Positions 1-6,928 are shown, counted from the stretch's first letter. The stretch is 18,879 nucleotides of DNA from Cyanobacteria bacterium UBA4641 (GCA_002405805.1 DHMN01000047.1:1-18879); one strand, 5' to 3'. Numbers and translations are program-made. The notes: a model not told the origin generated them from the sequence alone.

Positions 1-6
1 TGTACA

Positions 7-22
7 ATTACGAGGAAAGTTT
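7..22. repeat. Fragment of repeat family R4 (end of a copy)
   Basis: ATTACGAGGAAAGTTTA-like sequence at the window edge is the reverse complement of the right end of the R4 element near 17298-17314. The rest of the copy would lie outside the window. Confidence 0.45.
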
Positions 23-90
23 ATTATTCTAGTCAGTTCAGGGTGACATAGACCTTTTTATTCAATTAGACATTCCGAAATAGTTCGTAG

Positions 91-110
91 GTCGGCATTG
101 CTATGCCGAC
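91..110. repeat. R2 palindrome, copy 1
   Basis: GTCGGCAT and ATGCCGAC form a perfect 8-bp stem around the loop TGCT. Further copies sit at 10389-10408 and 17059-17078, all preceded by GTAG. In copies 1 and 3 the R1 element follows within about 20 bp, so R1 and R2 may travel or decay together. There is no T-tract, so terminator function is not evident. Confidence 0.75.
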
Positions 111-127
111 AAAAATCAACATTGATA

Positions 128-191
128 GATTCTGAATAGGATAAAATCTACGTTGCTATGCAACTTGATTTTTAATCCTTTCAGAATGACA
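128..191 (+). repeat. R1 hairpin repeat, copy 1
   Basis: A 64-bp imperfect palindrome. The left arm begins GATTCTGAATAGGAT and the right arm ends ATCCTTTCAGAATGACA, with the complementary AAAATC/GATTTT inside. The centre is a second small stem, GTTGC-TAT-GCAAC. It has the form of a REP or MITE-like non-coding element. Other copies are at 7120-7183, 10198-10261, 17098-17161 and 18699-18764. Confidence 0.8.
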
Positions 192-221
192 AGATAAAAA
201 AAGTTACATCATAAACTTAAC

Positions 222-250
222 TGTCATTCTGAACTAGTTTCAGAATCTCT
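222..250. repeat. Short hairpin repeat (R1-related), TTCTGAA/TTCAGAA form
   Basis: TCATTCTGAA-CTAG-TTTCAGAATC is a compact palindrome using the outer ends of R1 without its middle. The copy at 13193-13217 has the same layout, but its arms read TTCCGAA and TTCGGAA, a paired T-A to C-G change. Apart from the repeats, the stretch from 1 to 290 shows no gene. Confidence 0.6.
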
Positions 251-290
251 AACCAAACAAATTGGTCTGGTGTTCCAAATTTTACATGAC

Positions 291-319
291 TTGCGAAAAT
301 TTTATTTGTATTATATTAT
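291..319 (+). promoter_or_regulatory. Promoter of the omega-subunit gene
   Basis: TTGCGA (291-296) and TATTAT (314-319) are separated by 17 bp, a good sigma-70-type pair. The predicted transcript starts near 326, leaving a leader of about 27 nt that contains the GAGG ribosome-binding site at 339-342. Confidence 0.55.
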
Positions 320-352
320 TAAAATATATTTAAAAAGTGAGGTTATATTATA

Positions 353-592
353 ATGGATCAAATTATTAAAGTAGCGTGGGATTTGAACGAAAATACCGAT
401 AACAGATATAAATTGGTTTACGAAATTGCTGAACTTGCTAAAAAAATCGTTGACGAAAACCAAGCAAGAAAAGCTCGTGAAGATTTCGGTTTTGAAGAAG
501 TTCACGAAACTACTTATACTAAAGAAAACCCTGTTGAACACGCTTTGATGGTTAAAGCATCAGAAGCTGATGACAACAGATTGGTAGGTTAA
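353..592 (+). CDS. rpoZ: Putative RNA polymerase omega subunit (RpoZ-like)
   Basis: A 79-residue acidic protein. The stretch NRYKLVYEIAELAKKI (residues 17-32) matches the omega signature NR(Y/F)xLVxxAAxRAKxI, and PVEHALMVKASE near residues 60-71 fits the later omega helix (KPVxxALxEI in other bacteria). Omega is a small accessory subunit that helps assemble RNA polymerase and binds the beta-prime subunit. The size agrees with the family (about 60-100 residues). The start is supported by a GAGG element about 10 bp upstream and a promoter at 291-319. A hairpin terminator follows immediately, so it is probably transcribed mostly alone. The match is by motif only and the middle (residues 33-58) is not diagnostic. 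The alternative is an uncharacterised small conserved protein. Confidence 0.7.
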   Translation: MDQIIKVAWDLNENTDNRYKLVYEIAELAKKIVDENQARKAREDFGFEEVHETTYTKENPVEHALMVKASEADDNRLVG

Positions 593-603
593 TAATTTTT
601 TAG

Positions 604-639
604 AAAATGCACAGAGGTCATGGGGCTTTTGTGCATTTT
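604..639 (+). terminator. Hairpin terminator between the omega gene and PNP
   Basis: AAAATGCACA (604-613) pairs perfectly with TGTGCATTTT (630-639) around a 16-nt loop, giving an A-tract before and a T-tract after the core stem. Its position just after the omega stop and before the PNP start fits an intrinsic terminator or attenuator. It also shows that an in-frame ATG at 607 is not the PNP start. Confidence 0.55.
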
Positions 640-675
640 ACTGTGAAGTTTTGTGCAAGAGTTGGGGTAACTATT

Positions 676-1479
676 ATGATGAAAGAAACTTTAGATTATA
701 TTCAAACTTATACGGATGATTTTAAGCCTGAAATCGGTATTGTTCTAGGTTCAGGACTTGGAGATTTGGCAGATACGTATTGCGAGTTTGCTATTCCTTA
801 TGACAAGATTCCGGGGTTTGCAAAATCTACTGTAGAAGGGCACAAAGGTCAGCTCGTTTTTGCACAAATAAACAAAAAAAATGTTGTAATGATGCAGGGT
901 AGAAACCATTTTTATGAAGGTCATTCTATGCAAGATGTTACATACCCTATCAAGGTTATGAAAAAATTGGGAGTAAAAACAGTAATCATTACAAATGCTG
1001 CAGGTGCGATTAACAAAAGTTTCCGTCCGGGGGATTTGATGGTTATCACAGACCATATCAATTTGATGGGCACAAATCCGCTTATCGGTCCGAATGACCC
1101 TGAATTGGGTGTACGTTTCCCTGATATGTCAGAAGTTTATAACAAAAATCTTATCAAAATTGTAGATGCCGCAGGCAGATTGCTAAAACTTGATTTAAAA
1201 CACGGTGTTTATGTTGCAACCACAGGTCCAAGCTACGAAACTCCTGCCGAAATTAAGATGGCAAGATTTATGGGTGGAGATGCTGCAGGTATGTCAACTG
1301 TTCCGGAGGCAATTGTTGCCAATTATTGTGGAATGAAAGTTATCGGTATCAGTTGTATTTCAAATTTTGCAACAGGTATTTCATCTAAAAAGCTTTCTCA
1401 TGACGAGGTTATCGAGACAACAGAAAAAGTTAAAGCTAAGTTTAAAGAGTTGATTTTGTTGTTGTTGAAGAATATTTAA
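676..1479 (+). CDS. punA: Purine nucleoside phosphorylase (inosine/guanosine type)
   Basis: Cytoplasmic enzyme that splits purine (deoxy)ribonucleosides with phosphate into the free base and (deoxy)ribose-1-phosphate, in purine salvage. The 267-residue product has the hallmarks of the trimeric PNP family: phosphate-binding GSGLG (residues 25-29), GHKG, the MQGRNHFYEGH block, TNAAGAIN, ATTGPSYETPAEI, and the GGDAAGMSTVPEAIVA purine-binding segment, followed by NFATGIS. Length agrees with the family (about 270). The frame is open from an ATG at 607, but the 23 extra codons fall inside the terminator hairpin and are unlike the family. I place the start at the double ATG at 676/679, behind the purine-rich AGAGTTGGGG. 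The pentose product could feed DeoC (16368-17018) after mutase action; no mutase is seen here. Confidence 0.93.
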   Translation: MMKETLDYIQTYTDDFKPEIGIVLGSGLGDLADTYCEFAIPYDKIPGFAKSTVEGHKGQLVFAQINKKNVVMMQGRNHFYEGHSMQDVTYPIKVMKKLGVKTVIITNAAGAINKSFRPGDLMVITDHINLMGTNPLIGPNDPELGVRFPDMSEVYNKNLIKIVDAAGRLLKLDLKHGVYVATTGPSYETPAEIKMARFMGGDAAGMSTVPEAIVANYCGMKVIGISCISNFATGISSKKLSHDEVIETTEKVKAKFKELILLLLKNI

Positions 1480-1611
1480 CTGCGGATTTTTGCAAGTGCG
1501 CCGTAGGCATTGTTGAACAAAAGAGACTATGTCATTCCGATGTGTTATATCTTAGACTCTGAACTAACCATCCTGCCCTCTTGCCATCCAGCCTTCTTGC
1601 CCTCTGAACCA

Positions 1612-1953
1612 CTACCTACACTTGTGCAAGATACGCGGATTTTTCTTGTCGCGCACATATAATGGCTTACTATATTTGCCACTTGTGGTTGGTTGATAAG
1701 ATGTTTTTGTCTGCTCTTTATAATATTTTTTCGGCGGTTCTGAAGAAAAACTGTCACTTGGGGTAATTTCACCGCTTTCAATCGCCTCGATATATTTATA
1801 TGTGGCGTCAATTCTTTGCTGCGGAACTGATTGTATTTTTGACAACTCTTTCATAAAATTTGGCTGAAATTGTGAAGTCATAATATATCCGATTAGACTA
1901 AACGCTGTAGATATAACTAAAATTATCCAAATATGTTTCACAAAATCATGCAT
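1612..1953 (-). CDS. Small membrane-anchored protein of unknown function
   Basis: About 113 residues. An N-terminal hydrophobic stretch (roughly FVKHIWIILVISTAFSLIGYIM) acts as a signal anchor, followed by a polar, Ser/Thr/Pro/Lys-rich tail ending in basic residues. I do not recognise a domain. The frame stays open upstream to a TTG at 1998, but the ATG at 1953 is preferred: minus-strand TGT-TATTCT, an extended -10 box, ends exactly 6 nt before it, the same spacing as at other apparently leaderless genes in this window. There is no Shine-Dalgarno at either start. The gene is divergent from the pyrophosphatase gene, with promoters close together. Low similarity to known families and the AT-rich setting leave some doubt that it is expressed. 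Confidence 0.55.
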   Translation of the reverse strand: MHDFVKHIWIILVISTAFSLIGYIMTSQFQPNFMKELSKIQSVPQQRIDATYKYIEAIESGEITPSDSFSSEPPKKYYKEQTKTSYQPTTSGKYSKPLYVRDKKNPRILHKCR

Positions 1954-1959
1954 ACAAAC

Positions 1960-1968
1960 AGAATAACA
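1960..1968 (-). promoter_or_regulatory. Extended -10 box of the 1612-1953 gene
   Basis: On the minus strand TGT-TATTCT lies 6 nt upstream of the ATG at 1953, predicting transcription from the start codon itself. No clear -35 is visible, as allowed for extended -10 promoters. Confidence 0.4.
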
Positions 1969-2014
1969 AATCAAAAATAATAAGTAAATATTTAGCAAAA
2001 ATAATATTAAAAAT

Positions 2015-2043
2015 TTGTGTAAAAATCTTATGTTTATTATAAT
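2015..2043 (+). promoter_or_regulatory. Strong promoter of hppA
   Basis: TTGTGT (2015-2020), a 17-bp spacer and a perfect TATAAT (2038-2043). The transcript would start near 2050, giving a leader of about 43 nt with AAGGAG at 2079-2084, 8 nt before the ATG. Both transcription and translation signals are strong. Confidence 0.7.
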
Positions 2044-2092
2044 ATTAATATTAAAGTAAGTGAACTAACTTTTTGAAAAAGGAGAGTAAAAA

Positions 2093-4519
2093 ATGATTAA
2101 AAAGTTTAATTCACCAATGGCATTATTGGCGATGTTTGCCGTAATGTTTCTTGGTATTTCACCTGCGTTAGCAAGTGAAGCCGATTTGGTTGTTCCAAGT
2201 ATCCGCCAAATTTCACCAAGCAGTTACACATTGCTTGTGATAGGTATTTGTATCTCCGTAATCGGCTTAGTTTTCGGTCTTATCGAATTTTTGAAGATTA
2301 GAAAATTAGACGTTCATAAAGCTATGGACGATGTGGGCAATACTATTTTTGAAACTTGTAAAACTTATTTGGTACAACAAGGTAAATTCCTTCTTGTATT
2401 GGAAATTTTAATCGGTTTATGTATTGCATTTTATTTCGGTTACTTGCAACACATGGGTGTTAAAGGTGTTTTGACAATCCTTGCTTGGTCAGTAATCGGT
2501 ATTTTGGGTTCTTATTCTGTTGCTTGGTTTGGTATCAGAATGAACACTTTGGCAAACTCAAGAACTGCATTTGCAGCACTAAAAGGTAACCCATTGAATA
2601 CAATGAATATTCCTTTAAAAGCAGGTATGAGTATCGGTGTATTATTAGTATCGGTTGAATTGATTATGATGCTTTTAATCTTGTTATTTGTCCCTGGTCA
2701 TATTGCAGGTGCTTGTTTCATCGGTTTTGCTATCGGTGAATCTCTAGGTGCATCTGCTCTTCGTGTTGCAGGTGGTATCTTTACAAAAATCGCTGATATC
2801 GGTTCAGATTTGATGAAAATCCAATTCGGTATCAAAGAAGATGACCCTAGAAACCCTGGTGTAATCGCCGATTGTACTGGTGATAACGCAGGTGACTCTA
2901 TCGGACCTACAGCAGACGGTTTTGAAACATACGGTGTAACCGGTGTTGCTTTGGTAAGTTTCATCTTGTTGGCTGTTATGGGTAAAGAAAATCAAGTTCA
3001 ATTGTTGGCTTGGATTTTCGTTATGAGATTCTTAATGATTGTAACTTCAGTAGTTGCATATTGGTTAAACGGACTTTGGGACAGATTTGTTTATGCTCCT
3101 AAAGTTGAAAAATTTGACTTTGAAGCTCCATTGACCAGATTAGTTTGGGTTACTTCAATCCTATCTATCTGTATGACTTTTGGTGTAAGCCACTGGTTAT
3201 TGAGCAGCTTAGGTAATAATATCTGGTTGATTTTATCTTGTATTATTTCTTGCGGTACTTTAGGTGCAGCATTAATTCCGGAATTTACAAAGATATTTAC
3301 ATCTCCTAAAGCAAAACATACAGAAGAAGTTGTTACAGCTTCTCGTGAAGGCGGTGCATCATTGACAATTCTATCAGGTATCGTTTCAGGTAACTTCTCA
3401 GGTTTCTGGATTGGTATGATTATCGTATTGTTGATGGCTCTAGCTTATATCGCAAGTACATACATCCCAGAAGGCGTAATGATTTACCCTTCAGTATTTG
3501 CATTTGGTCTTGTTGCTTTTGGTTTCTTAGGCATGGGACCTGTAACAATCGCCGTAGACTCATACGGTCCTGTTACTGATAACGCTCAATCAGTTTACGA
3601 ATTATCATTGATTGAAGAAATTCCTGATGTTCAAGGTCAAATCAAAGAACAATATGGCTTTGATGCTGATTTTGAAAACGCTAAACAATACTTAGAAGAA
3701 AATGATGGCGCAGGTAACACATTCAAAGCAACTTCAAAACCTGTACTTATCGGTACAGCTGTTGTTGGTGCTACAACAATGATTTTCTCATTGATTTTGG
3801 TTATCCAAAAGACATTAGGTGTTCAACCTGAAATGATTTTGAACTTGTTAAACCCTTACACATTGTTAGGTCTATTAACAGGTGGTGCAGTAATTTACTG
3901 GTTCAGTGGCGCATCTATGCAAGCTGTTACAACAGGTGCATACAGAGCTGTTGAATACATCAAAGAAAACATCAAATTAGGCGATGCTGATGAAAAGAGT
4001 GCTAATGTTGCAAATTCAAAAGAAGTTGTAAAAATTTGTACTCAATATGCTCAAAAAGGTATGATTAACATCTTCATCGCATTATTCTCATTTGCATTGG
4101 CTCTAGCTTGCTTGTCAGCTCCTGGATGCAAAACTCAATTAGCAGTTTCATTCTTCGTAAGTTACTTGATTGCAATTGCTGTATTTGGTTTGTTCCAAGC
4201 TGTATTTATGGCTAATGCCGGTGGCTGTTGGGACAACGCTAAGAAAATCGTTGAAGTTGACCTTAAAGAAAAAGGAACTCCACTTCACGAAGCAACTGTT
4301 GTTGGTGATACTGTCGGTGACCCATTCAAAGATACATCTTCAGTAGCTATGAACCCAATCATCAAATTTACAACATTGTTTGGTTTGTTGGCAATGGAAA
4401 TTGCTATCAACGAATCATTCAGAAAAGTTGCACCTATCGCAGGTATCATCTTGTTGATTATTGCACTTATCTTTGTTGTAAGGTCTTTCTACGGAATGAG
4501 AATTCCTAATAAGAAATAA
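2093..4519 (+). CDS. hppA: Membrane-bound ion-pumping pyrophosphatase, divergent type
   Basis: Integral membrane enzyme that couples pyrophosphate hydrolysis to export of H+ (or Na+). The 808-residue product starts with a signal-peptide-like segment (1-27, ending ALA-S) and has many hydrophobic helices. Conserved catalytic blocks are present: D235-I-G-S-D-L-M-K then EDDPRNPGVIAD (249-260) and GDNAGD (263-268), AVDSYGPVTDNAQSVYEL (487 on), and GDTVGDPFKDT (738-748). GNTFKAT (541-547) places Lys545 where a lysine marks K+-independent enzymes in characterised family members. It departs from the common form: KIQ instead of GKVE in the first loop, about 20-30 extra residues between 505 and 540, and greater length (usual 660-770). 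It may belong to a divergent branch of the family, so H+ versus Na+ specificity is open. Monocistronic, with its own strong promoter and terminator. Confidence 0.95.
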   Translation: MIKKFNSPMALLAMFAVMFLGISPALASEADLVVPSIRQISPSSYTLLVIGICISVIGLVFGLIEFLKIRKLDVHKAMDDVGNTIFETCKTYLVQQGKFLLVLEILIGLCIAFYFGYLQHMGVKGVLTILAWSVIGILGSYSVAWFGIRMNTLANSRTAFAALKGNPLNTMNIPLKAGMSIGVLLVSVELIMMLLILLFVPGHIAGACFIGFAIGESLGASALRVAGGIFTKIADIGSDLMKIQFGIKEDDPRNPGVIADCTGDNAGDSIGPTADGFETYGVTGVALVSFILLAVMGKENQVQLLAWIFVMRFLMIVTSVVAYWLNGLWDRFVYAPKVEKFDFEAPLTRLVWVTSILSICMTFGVSHWLLSSLGNNIWLILSCIISCGTLGAALIPEFTKIFTSPKAKHTEEVVTASREGGASLTILSGIVSGNFSGFWIGMIIVLLMALAYIASTYIPEGVMIYPSVFAFGLVAFGFLGMGPVTIAVDSYGPVTDNAQSVYELSLIEEIPDVQGQIKEQYGFDADFENAKQYLEENDGAGNTFKATSKPVLIGTAVVGATTMIFSLILVIQKTLGVQPEMILNLLNPYTLLGLLTGGAVIYWFSGASMQAVTTGAYRAVEYIKENIKLGDADEKSANVANSKEVVKICTQYAQKGMINIFIALFSFALALACLSAPGCKTQLAVSFFVSYLIAIAVFGLFQAVFMANAGGCWDNAKKIVEVDLKEKGTPLHEATVVGDTVGDPFKDTSSVAMNPIIKFTTLFGLLAMEIAINESFRKVAPIAGIILLIIALIFVVRSFYGMRIPNKK

Positions 4520-4542
4520 TCTTTGAAGAGATAAACAATTGG

Positions 4543-4577
4543 AAGGCGGATTTGACAAATGTCAAATCCGCCTTTTT
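4543..4577 (+). terminator. Intrinsic terminator of hppA
   Basis: A perfect 14-bp stem, AAGGCGGATTTGAC (4543-4556) with GTCAAATCCGCCTT (4561-4574), loop AAAT, followed by TTT and an AT-rich tail. One of the clearest terminators in the window. Confidence 0.92.
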
Positions 4578-4603
4578 ATATAAAAACTCTTTTTAAAACT
4601 TTT

Positions 4604-4612
4604 TGTTATAAT
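4604..4612 (+). promoter_or_regulatory. Extended -10 promoter of the GNAT-XRE pair
   Basis: TGT-TATAAT with no convincing -35. Transcription would begin near 4619, just before the GGAGGT ribosome-binding site at 4620-4625, so the leader is only about 11 nt. Confidence 0.5.
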
Positions 4613-4629
4613 TTTATGTGGAGGTTATT

Positions 4630-5118
4630 ATGGTTGAATTTAATTTGGTAAAATATTCAGAAATTTCTGATTTGGCAAAACTAGCATCATCAATTTGGCA
4701 TGAATATTGGACAGTGATATTGTCACCTGAACAAATTGATTATATGGTTGAAAATTTTCAATCAGAAAAAGCAATAAAAAATCAGTATGACAATGAAAAA
4801 TACAGCTACTATTTTATAAATTGTGATGGTGAAAATATCGGCTACTTTGGCATTTCAGATAAAGAAAATTATTTATTTTTATCAAAGTTATATATTTCAA
4901 AAGAGTTTCGTCACAGAGGAATTGGCGCTCTTGCGTTTGAAAAAATAAAACAAATTGCAAAGGGTGGTGGTTTTAACTCAATCAGATTAACGGTAAATAA
5001 ATACAACAAAAACACCTTTGCTGCATACAACAAATACGGATTCAAAACCATTGATTCAGTCGTGACCGATATCGGCTCAGGCTTTGTAATGGATGATTAT
5101 ATTATGGAGTACCAATAA
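4630..5118 (+). CDS. GNAT-family N-acetyltransferase
   Basis: A 162-residue cytoplasmic acetyltransferase of the GCN5-related fold that would move an acetyl group from acetyl-CoA to an amine; the substrate cannot be told from sequence. The acetyl-CoA pyrophosphate-binding motif A is clear: LYISKEFRHRGIGALAFEKI (residues 88-107) contains R-x-x-G-x-G at 94-99. NKYNKNTFAAYNKYGFK is the usual motif B (N-x-x-A-x-x-x-Y-x-K-x-GF). An in-frame GTG at 4618 is rejected because GGAGGT at 4620-4625 places the start at the ATG 4630. The stop overlaps the start of the next gene (TAATG), implying translational coupling. An acetyltransferase paired with a small DNA-binding protein recalls toxin-antitoxin modules, but an ordinary resistance or protein-modifying acetyltransferase is equally possible. 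Confidence 0.9.
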   Translation: MVEFNLVKYSEISDLAKLASSIWHEYWTVILSPEQIDYMVENFQSEKAIKNQYDNEKYSYYFINCDGENIGYFGISDKENYLFLSKLYISKEFRHRGIGALAFEKIKQIAKGGGFNSIRLTVNKYNKNTFAAYNKYGFKTIDSVVTDIGSGFVMDDYIMEYQ

Positions 5119-5345
5119 TGCAATACGATGAACTGGGAAAATATATAAAACTTAAAAGAGAAGAAACCGGCCTGTCTCTAAATAAATTTGCTCAAGATGC
5201 GGATGTAGATTGCGCAATACTTTGCCGAATAGAAAATCAAAAGCAAGGAATTAAGTTAAACATTTTAGAAAAAATTGCAAATAAATCTGGAAAATCACCT
5301 GCTGATTTTTTGAAAGATTTTGAAAATTATATAAATTATTCTTAA
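5118..5345 (+). CDS. Small XRE/Cro-type HTH protein
   Basis: A 75-residue protein made almost entirely of one helix-turn-helix domain of the Xre/lambda-Cro type: LGKYIKLKREETGLSLNKFA, then DVDCAILCRIENQKQGIKLNIL (recognition helix region) and LEKIANKSGKSPADFL. It lacks any C-terminal effector domain. Its ATG shares one base with the stop codon of the acetyltransferase gene, so the two are cotranscribed and probably translated together. Likely roles are autoregulation of the pair or acting as the antitoxin-like partner. Residues Cys27 and Cys31 near the recognition helix are unusual for the family, but no metal site can be claimed. Confidence 0.8.
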   Translation: MQYDELGKYIKLKREETGLSLNKFAQDADVDCAILCRIENQKQGIKLNILEKIANKSGKSPADFLKDFENYINYS

Positions 5346-5403
5346 CATACTAACAAATTTAAAATTTTCGACATTTTTATATATTACAAAACTTAAAATT
5401 GAC

Positions 5404-5432
5404 TTGTAGATACTCTCTGTCAGTCTTATAAT
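5404..5432 (+). promoter_or_regulatory. Promoter of prs
   Basis: TTGTAG (5404-5409), 17 bp, TATAAT (5427-5432). The predicted start near 5439 leaves about 32 nt of leader with AAGGA at 5458-5462. An overlapping TTGACT at 5399 is too far for this -10. The box removes an in-frame TTG at 5432 as a start candidate. Confidence 0.65.
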
Positions 5433-5470
5433 TGACCATGCTGAAGTGCTTTAATGAAAGGATTAAGAAT

Positions 5471-6487
5471 ATGTCTGTACTTGAAGAAAAAACTTACCCA
5501 CAATTGGAAAGAGCCATTAACCCAACTCACGATATCAAATTGTTCGCAGGTCGCTCAAATCCACAATTGGCGCAAGAAATTGCTGATAATTTAGGAACAA
5601 CGGTTGGTCCTATGGTTGTAAAAAATTTCGCAGATGGTGAGATTTATGTTCAAGTAAAAGAAAGTGTACGTGGAGACGATGTATTTATCGTTCAACCTGT
5701 ATGCAACCCTGTTAATGAAAATTTGATGGAATTATTGATTATTATTGATGCGTTTAAACGTGCAAGTGCAAAAACAATCACAGCAGTAATTCCTTATTAC
5801 GGTTACGCAAGACAAGATAGAAAAACTTCAGGCAGAGAGGCTATCACCGCAAAACTCGTTGCAGATTTGTTGACTACAGCAGGAGCGGATAGAGTTTTGG
5901 CAATGGATTTACACACAGGTCAAATCCAAGGATTCTTCAATATCTTGGTTGACCACATTTTCGCAACTAACGTTATCGTTAATTATATCAAAGATTTAGG
6001 TATCGACCCTGAAAACCTTGTTGCAGTTTCCCCTGATATGGGCGGAGCAAATAGAACAAGACATTTTGCAAAAAAACTTGATTGCCCTATCGCAATCATT
6101 GATAAACGTAGAGACAAACACAACGAGGCAATTGCAACCAATGTTATTGGCGATGTTGAAGGCAAAGTTTGCTTGATGTTTGACGATATTATTGATACAG
6201 CAGGTACAATTTGTGAGGCTGCAAAACTTTTGAAATCAAAAGGCGCTAAAGAAATTTACGTAGGTGCAACCCACCCTGTATTTTCAGGTCCTGCAGTAGA
6301 AAGATTGGGCGCAGCTCCGATTACAGAATGTATCGTAACAAACACAATTCCGCTTGATATGAGCAAAATGCCTTCAAATATTAAACAGATTTCTGTTGCT
6401 CCGTTGTTGGCTCAAGCTATCTCAAGAATACATGACGATGAATCAATCAGTTCATTGTTCGGATTTGAAAAAGAAATGCAAGTTTAA
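5471..6487 (+). CDS. prs: Ribose-phosphate pyrophosphokinase (PRPP synthase)
   Basis: Transfers pyrophosphate from ATP to ribose-5-phosphate, giving PRPP for purine, pyrimidine, NAD, histidine and tryptophan synthesis. The 338-residue product begins with the family's IKLFAGRSNPQLAQEIA and KNFADGEIYVQVKESVRG. ATP and active-site blocks follow: NENLMELLIIIDAFKRASAKTITAVIPYYGYARQDRK, MDLHTGQIQGFF and the flexible-loop DKRRDKHNEA. The PRPP-binding signature DDIIDTAGT is at 238-246. Length fits class I enzymes (about 315-330) with a short N-terminal extension. The frame is open from a TTG at 5432, which lies in the promoter -10 box, and an ATG at 5438; the ATG at 5471 has the ribosome-binding site AAGGA 8 nt upstream. 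A terminator follows, so it is monocistronic. Confidence 0.96.
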   Translation: MSVLEEKTYPQLERAINPTHDIKLFAGRSNPQLAQEIADNLGTTVGPMVVKNFADGEIYVQVKESVRGDDVFIVQPVCNPVNENLMELLIIIDAFKRASAKTITAVIPYYGYARQDRKTSGREAITAKLVADLLTTAGADRVLAMDLHTGQIQGFFNILVDHIFATNVIVNYIKDLGIDPENLVAVSPDMGGANRTRHFAKKLDCPIAIIDKRRDKHNEAIATNVIGDVEGKVCLMFDDIIDTAGTICEAAKLLKSKGAKEIYVGATHPVFSGPAVERLGAAPITECIVTNTIPLDMSKMPSNIKQISVAPLLAQAISRIHDDESISSLFGFEKEMQV

Positions 6488-6524
6488 TAAACAGACTTAT
6501 ATTGCTGGAAGATGAAAAAGAGAA

Positions 6525-6560
6525 GAAGGCAGGATTTATTCTTGCCTTCGTTTTTATTAT
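6525..6560 (+). terminator. Intrinsic terminator of prs
   Basis: GAAGGCAGGA pairs with TTCTTGCCTTC (7 perfect pairs extended by a G-T wobble and two more), followed by GTTTTTATTATTTT. It lies 37 nt after the prs stop. Confidence 0.88.
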
Positions 6561-6578
6561 TTTGAGCTAATATTTCAT

Positions 6579-6607
6579 AAAAAAAAGCCGTTTCAAAAAG
6601 AACGGCT
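6579..6607 (-). terminator. Minus-strand intrinsic terminator
   Basis: AGCCGTT-CTTTTTGA-AACGGCT on the minus strand, followed by eight T residues. It would end any minus-strand transcript crossing this interval and faces the plus-strand prs terminator. Confidence 0.75.
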
Positions 6608-6655
6608 ACCAGACTTGGGGAGGAGGTATGAAAAACTTTCGTTTTTCATATCTAT
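6579..6655 (-). ncRNA. Candidate small RNA with two hairpins and a CU-rich linker
   Basis: Read on the minus strand: a perfect 10-bp hairpin (TATGAAAAAC, loop GAAA, GTTTTTCATA; 6627-6650), an apparently unpaired CCTCCTCCCCAAGTCTGGT, then AGCCGTT/AACGGCT (6586-6607) followed by eight Ts (6579-6586), a textbook intrinsic terminator. No reading frame is served by this terminator: the nearest minus gene ends at 7292, almost 700 bp away and beyond another hairpin. The exposed CCUCC could pair with Shine-Dalgarno sequences, a layout reminiscent of the cyanobacterial RNA Yfr1, though the sequence is not the same. No convincing promoter is visible, so the 5' end is a guess. On the plus strand the same DNA reads GGAGGAGGT-ATG with an 11-codon frame. 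Confidence 0.4.
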
Positions 6656-6702
6656 GTTATTAATATCGACCACAATTTTTATTTCTTTAGCCAATTGCCA
6701 AA

Positions 6703-6726
6703 AATCTCCTCCATTTGGAGGAGATT
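6703..6726 (-). other. Perfect 10-bp hairpin with CTCCTCC/GGAGGAG arms
   Basis: AATCTCCTCC and GGAGGAGATT flank a 4-nt loop. On the minus strand it is followed by TTTTT, so it may terminate transcripts or be the first stem of a longer RNA. Its GGAGGAG arm could instead pair with the CCTCCTCC at 6618-6626 on the minus strand, which makes mutually exclusive folds possible. Confidence 0.5.
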
Positions 6727-6748
6727 AAAAGGTTTTACAAATAAATAA

Positions 6749-6817
6749 TGTCATTCTGTAAGCTTAGAAAATTTGTATGAGCTTTGCGAATACATAATTT
6801 CCTTGCTATTCAGAATC
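6749..6817. repeat. Diverged R1-type hairpin repeat
   Basis: The ends TGTCATTCTG and CTATTCAGAATC match R1, but the interior differs (AAGCTTAGAAAATTTG and so on). It looks like an R1 element with a replaced or decayed centre. The surrounding 6740-7291 holds only repeats; the frame at 7055-7285 is repeat-derived and not a credible gene. Confidence 0.45.
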
Positions 6818-6852
6818 TACACCTCTCTCCCTCAAGGGCGAGGGAACTTGTG

Positions 6853-6928
6853 TCACCCTGAACAGCAGGAGCAGAGCGCAAAACGAAGTGGAGTCACGTT
6901 TTATGCGACTGCGTAGTTTCAGGGTCTC
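6853..6928 (+). repeat. R5 repeat, copy 1
   Basis: The sequence from TCACCCTGAACAGCAGG to AGTTTCAGGGTCTC recurs in inverted orientation at 13261-13327 (GAGACCATGAAACTAC to GTTCAGGGTGA) with scattered differences and small gaps. CTCCCTCAAGGGCGAGGGAA next to it (6830-6849) is a further short palindrome. Confidence 0.6.

Noticed and set aside
607..675. N-terminal extension of the PNP frame from an ATG at 607
   Set aside because: These codons lie in and just after the terminator hairpin, have no ribosome-binding site, and add residues unlike the PNP family. The double ATG at 676 is preferred.
1545..1811. Minus-strand frame of 88 codons
   Set aside because: It overlaps the 1612-1953 gene in another frame on the same strand, has repeat-like, low-complexity composition at one end and no start signals.
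6628..6660. An 11-codon leader peptide behind GGAGGAGGT on the plus strand
   Set aside because: There is no gene downstream for an attenuator to control and no promoter after the prs terminator. The hairpins are better read as a minus-strand RNA.
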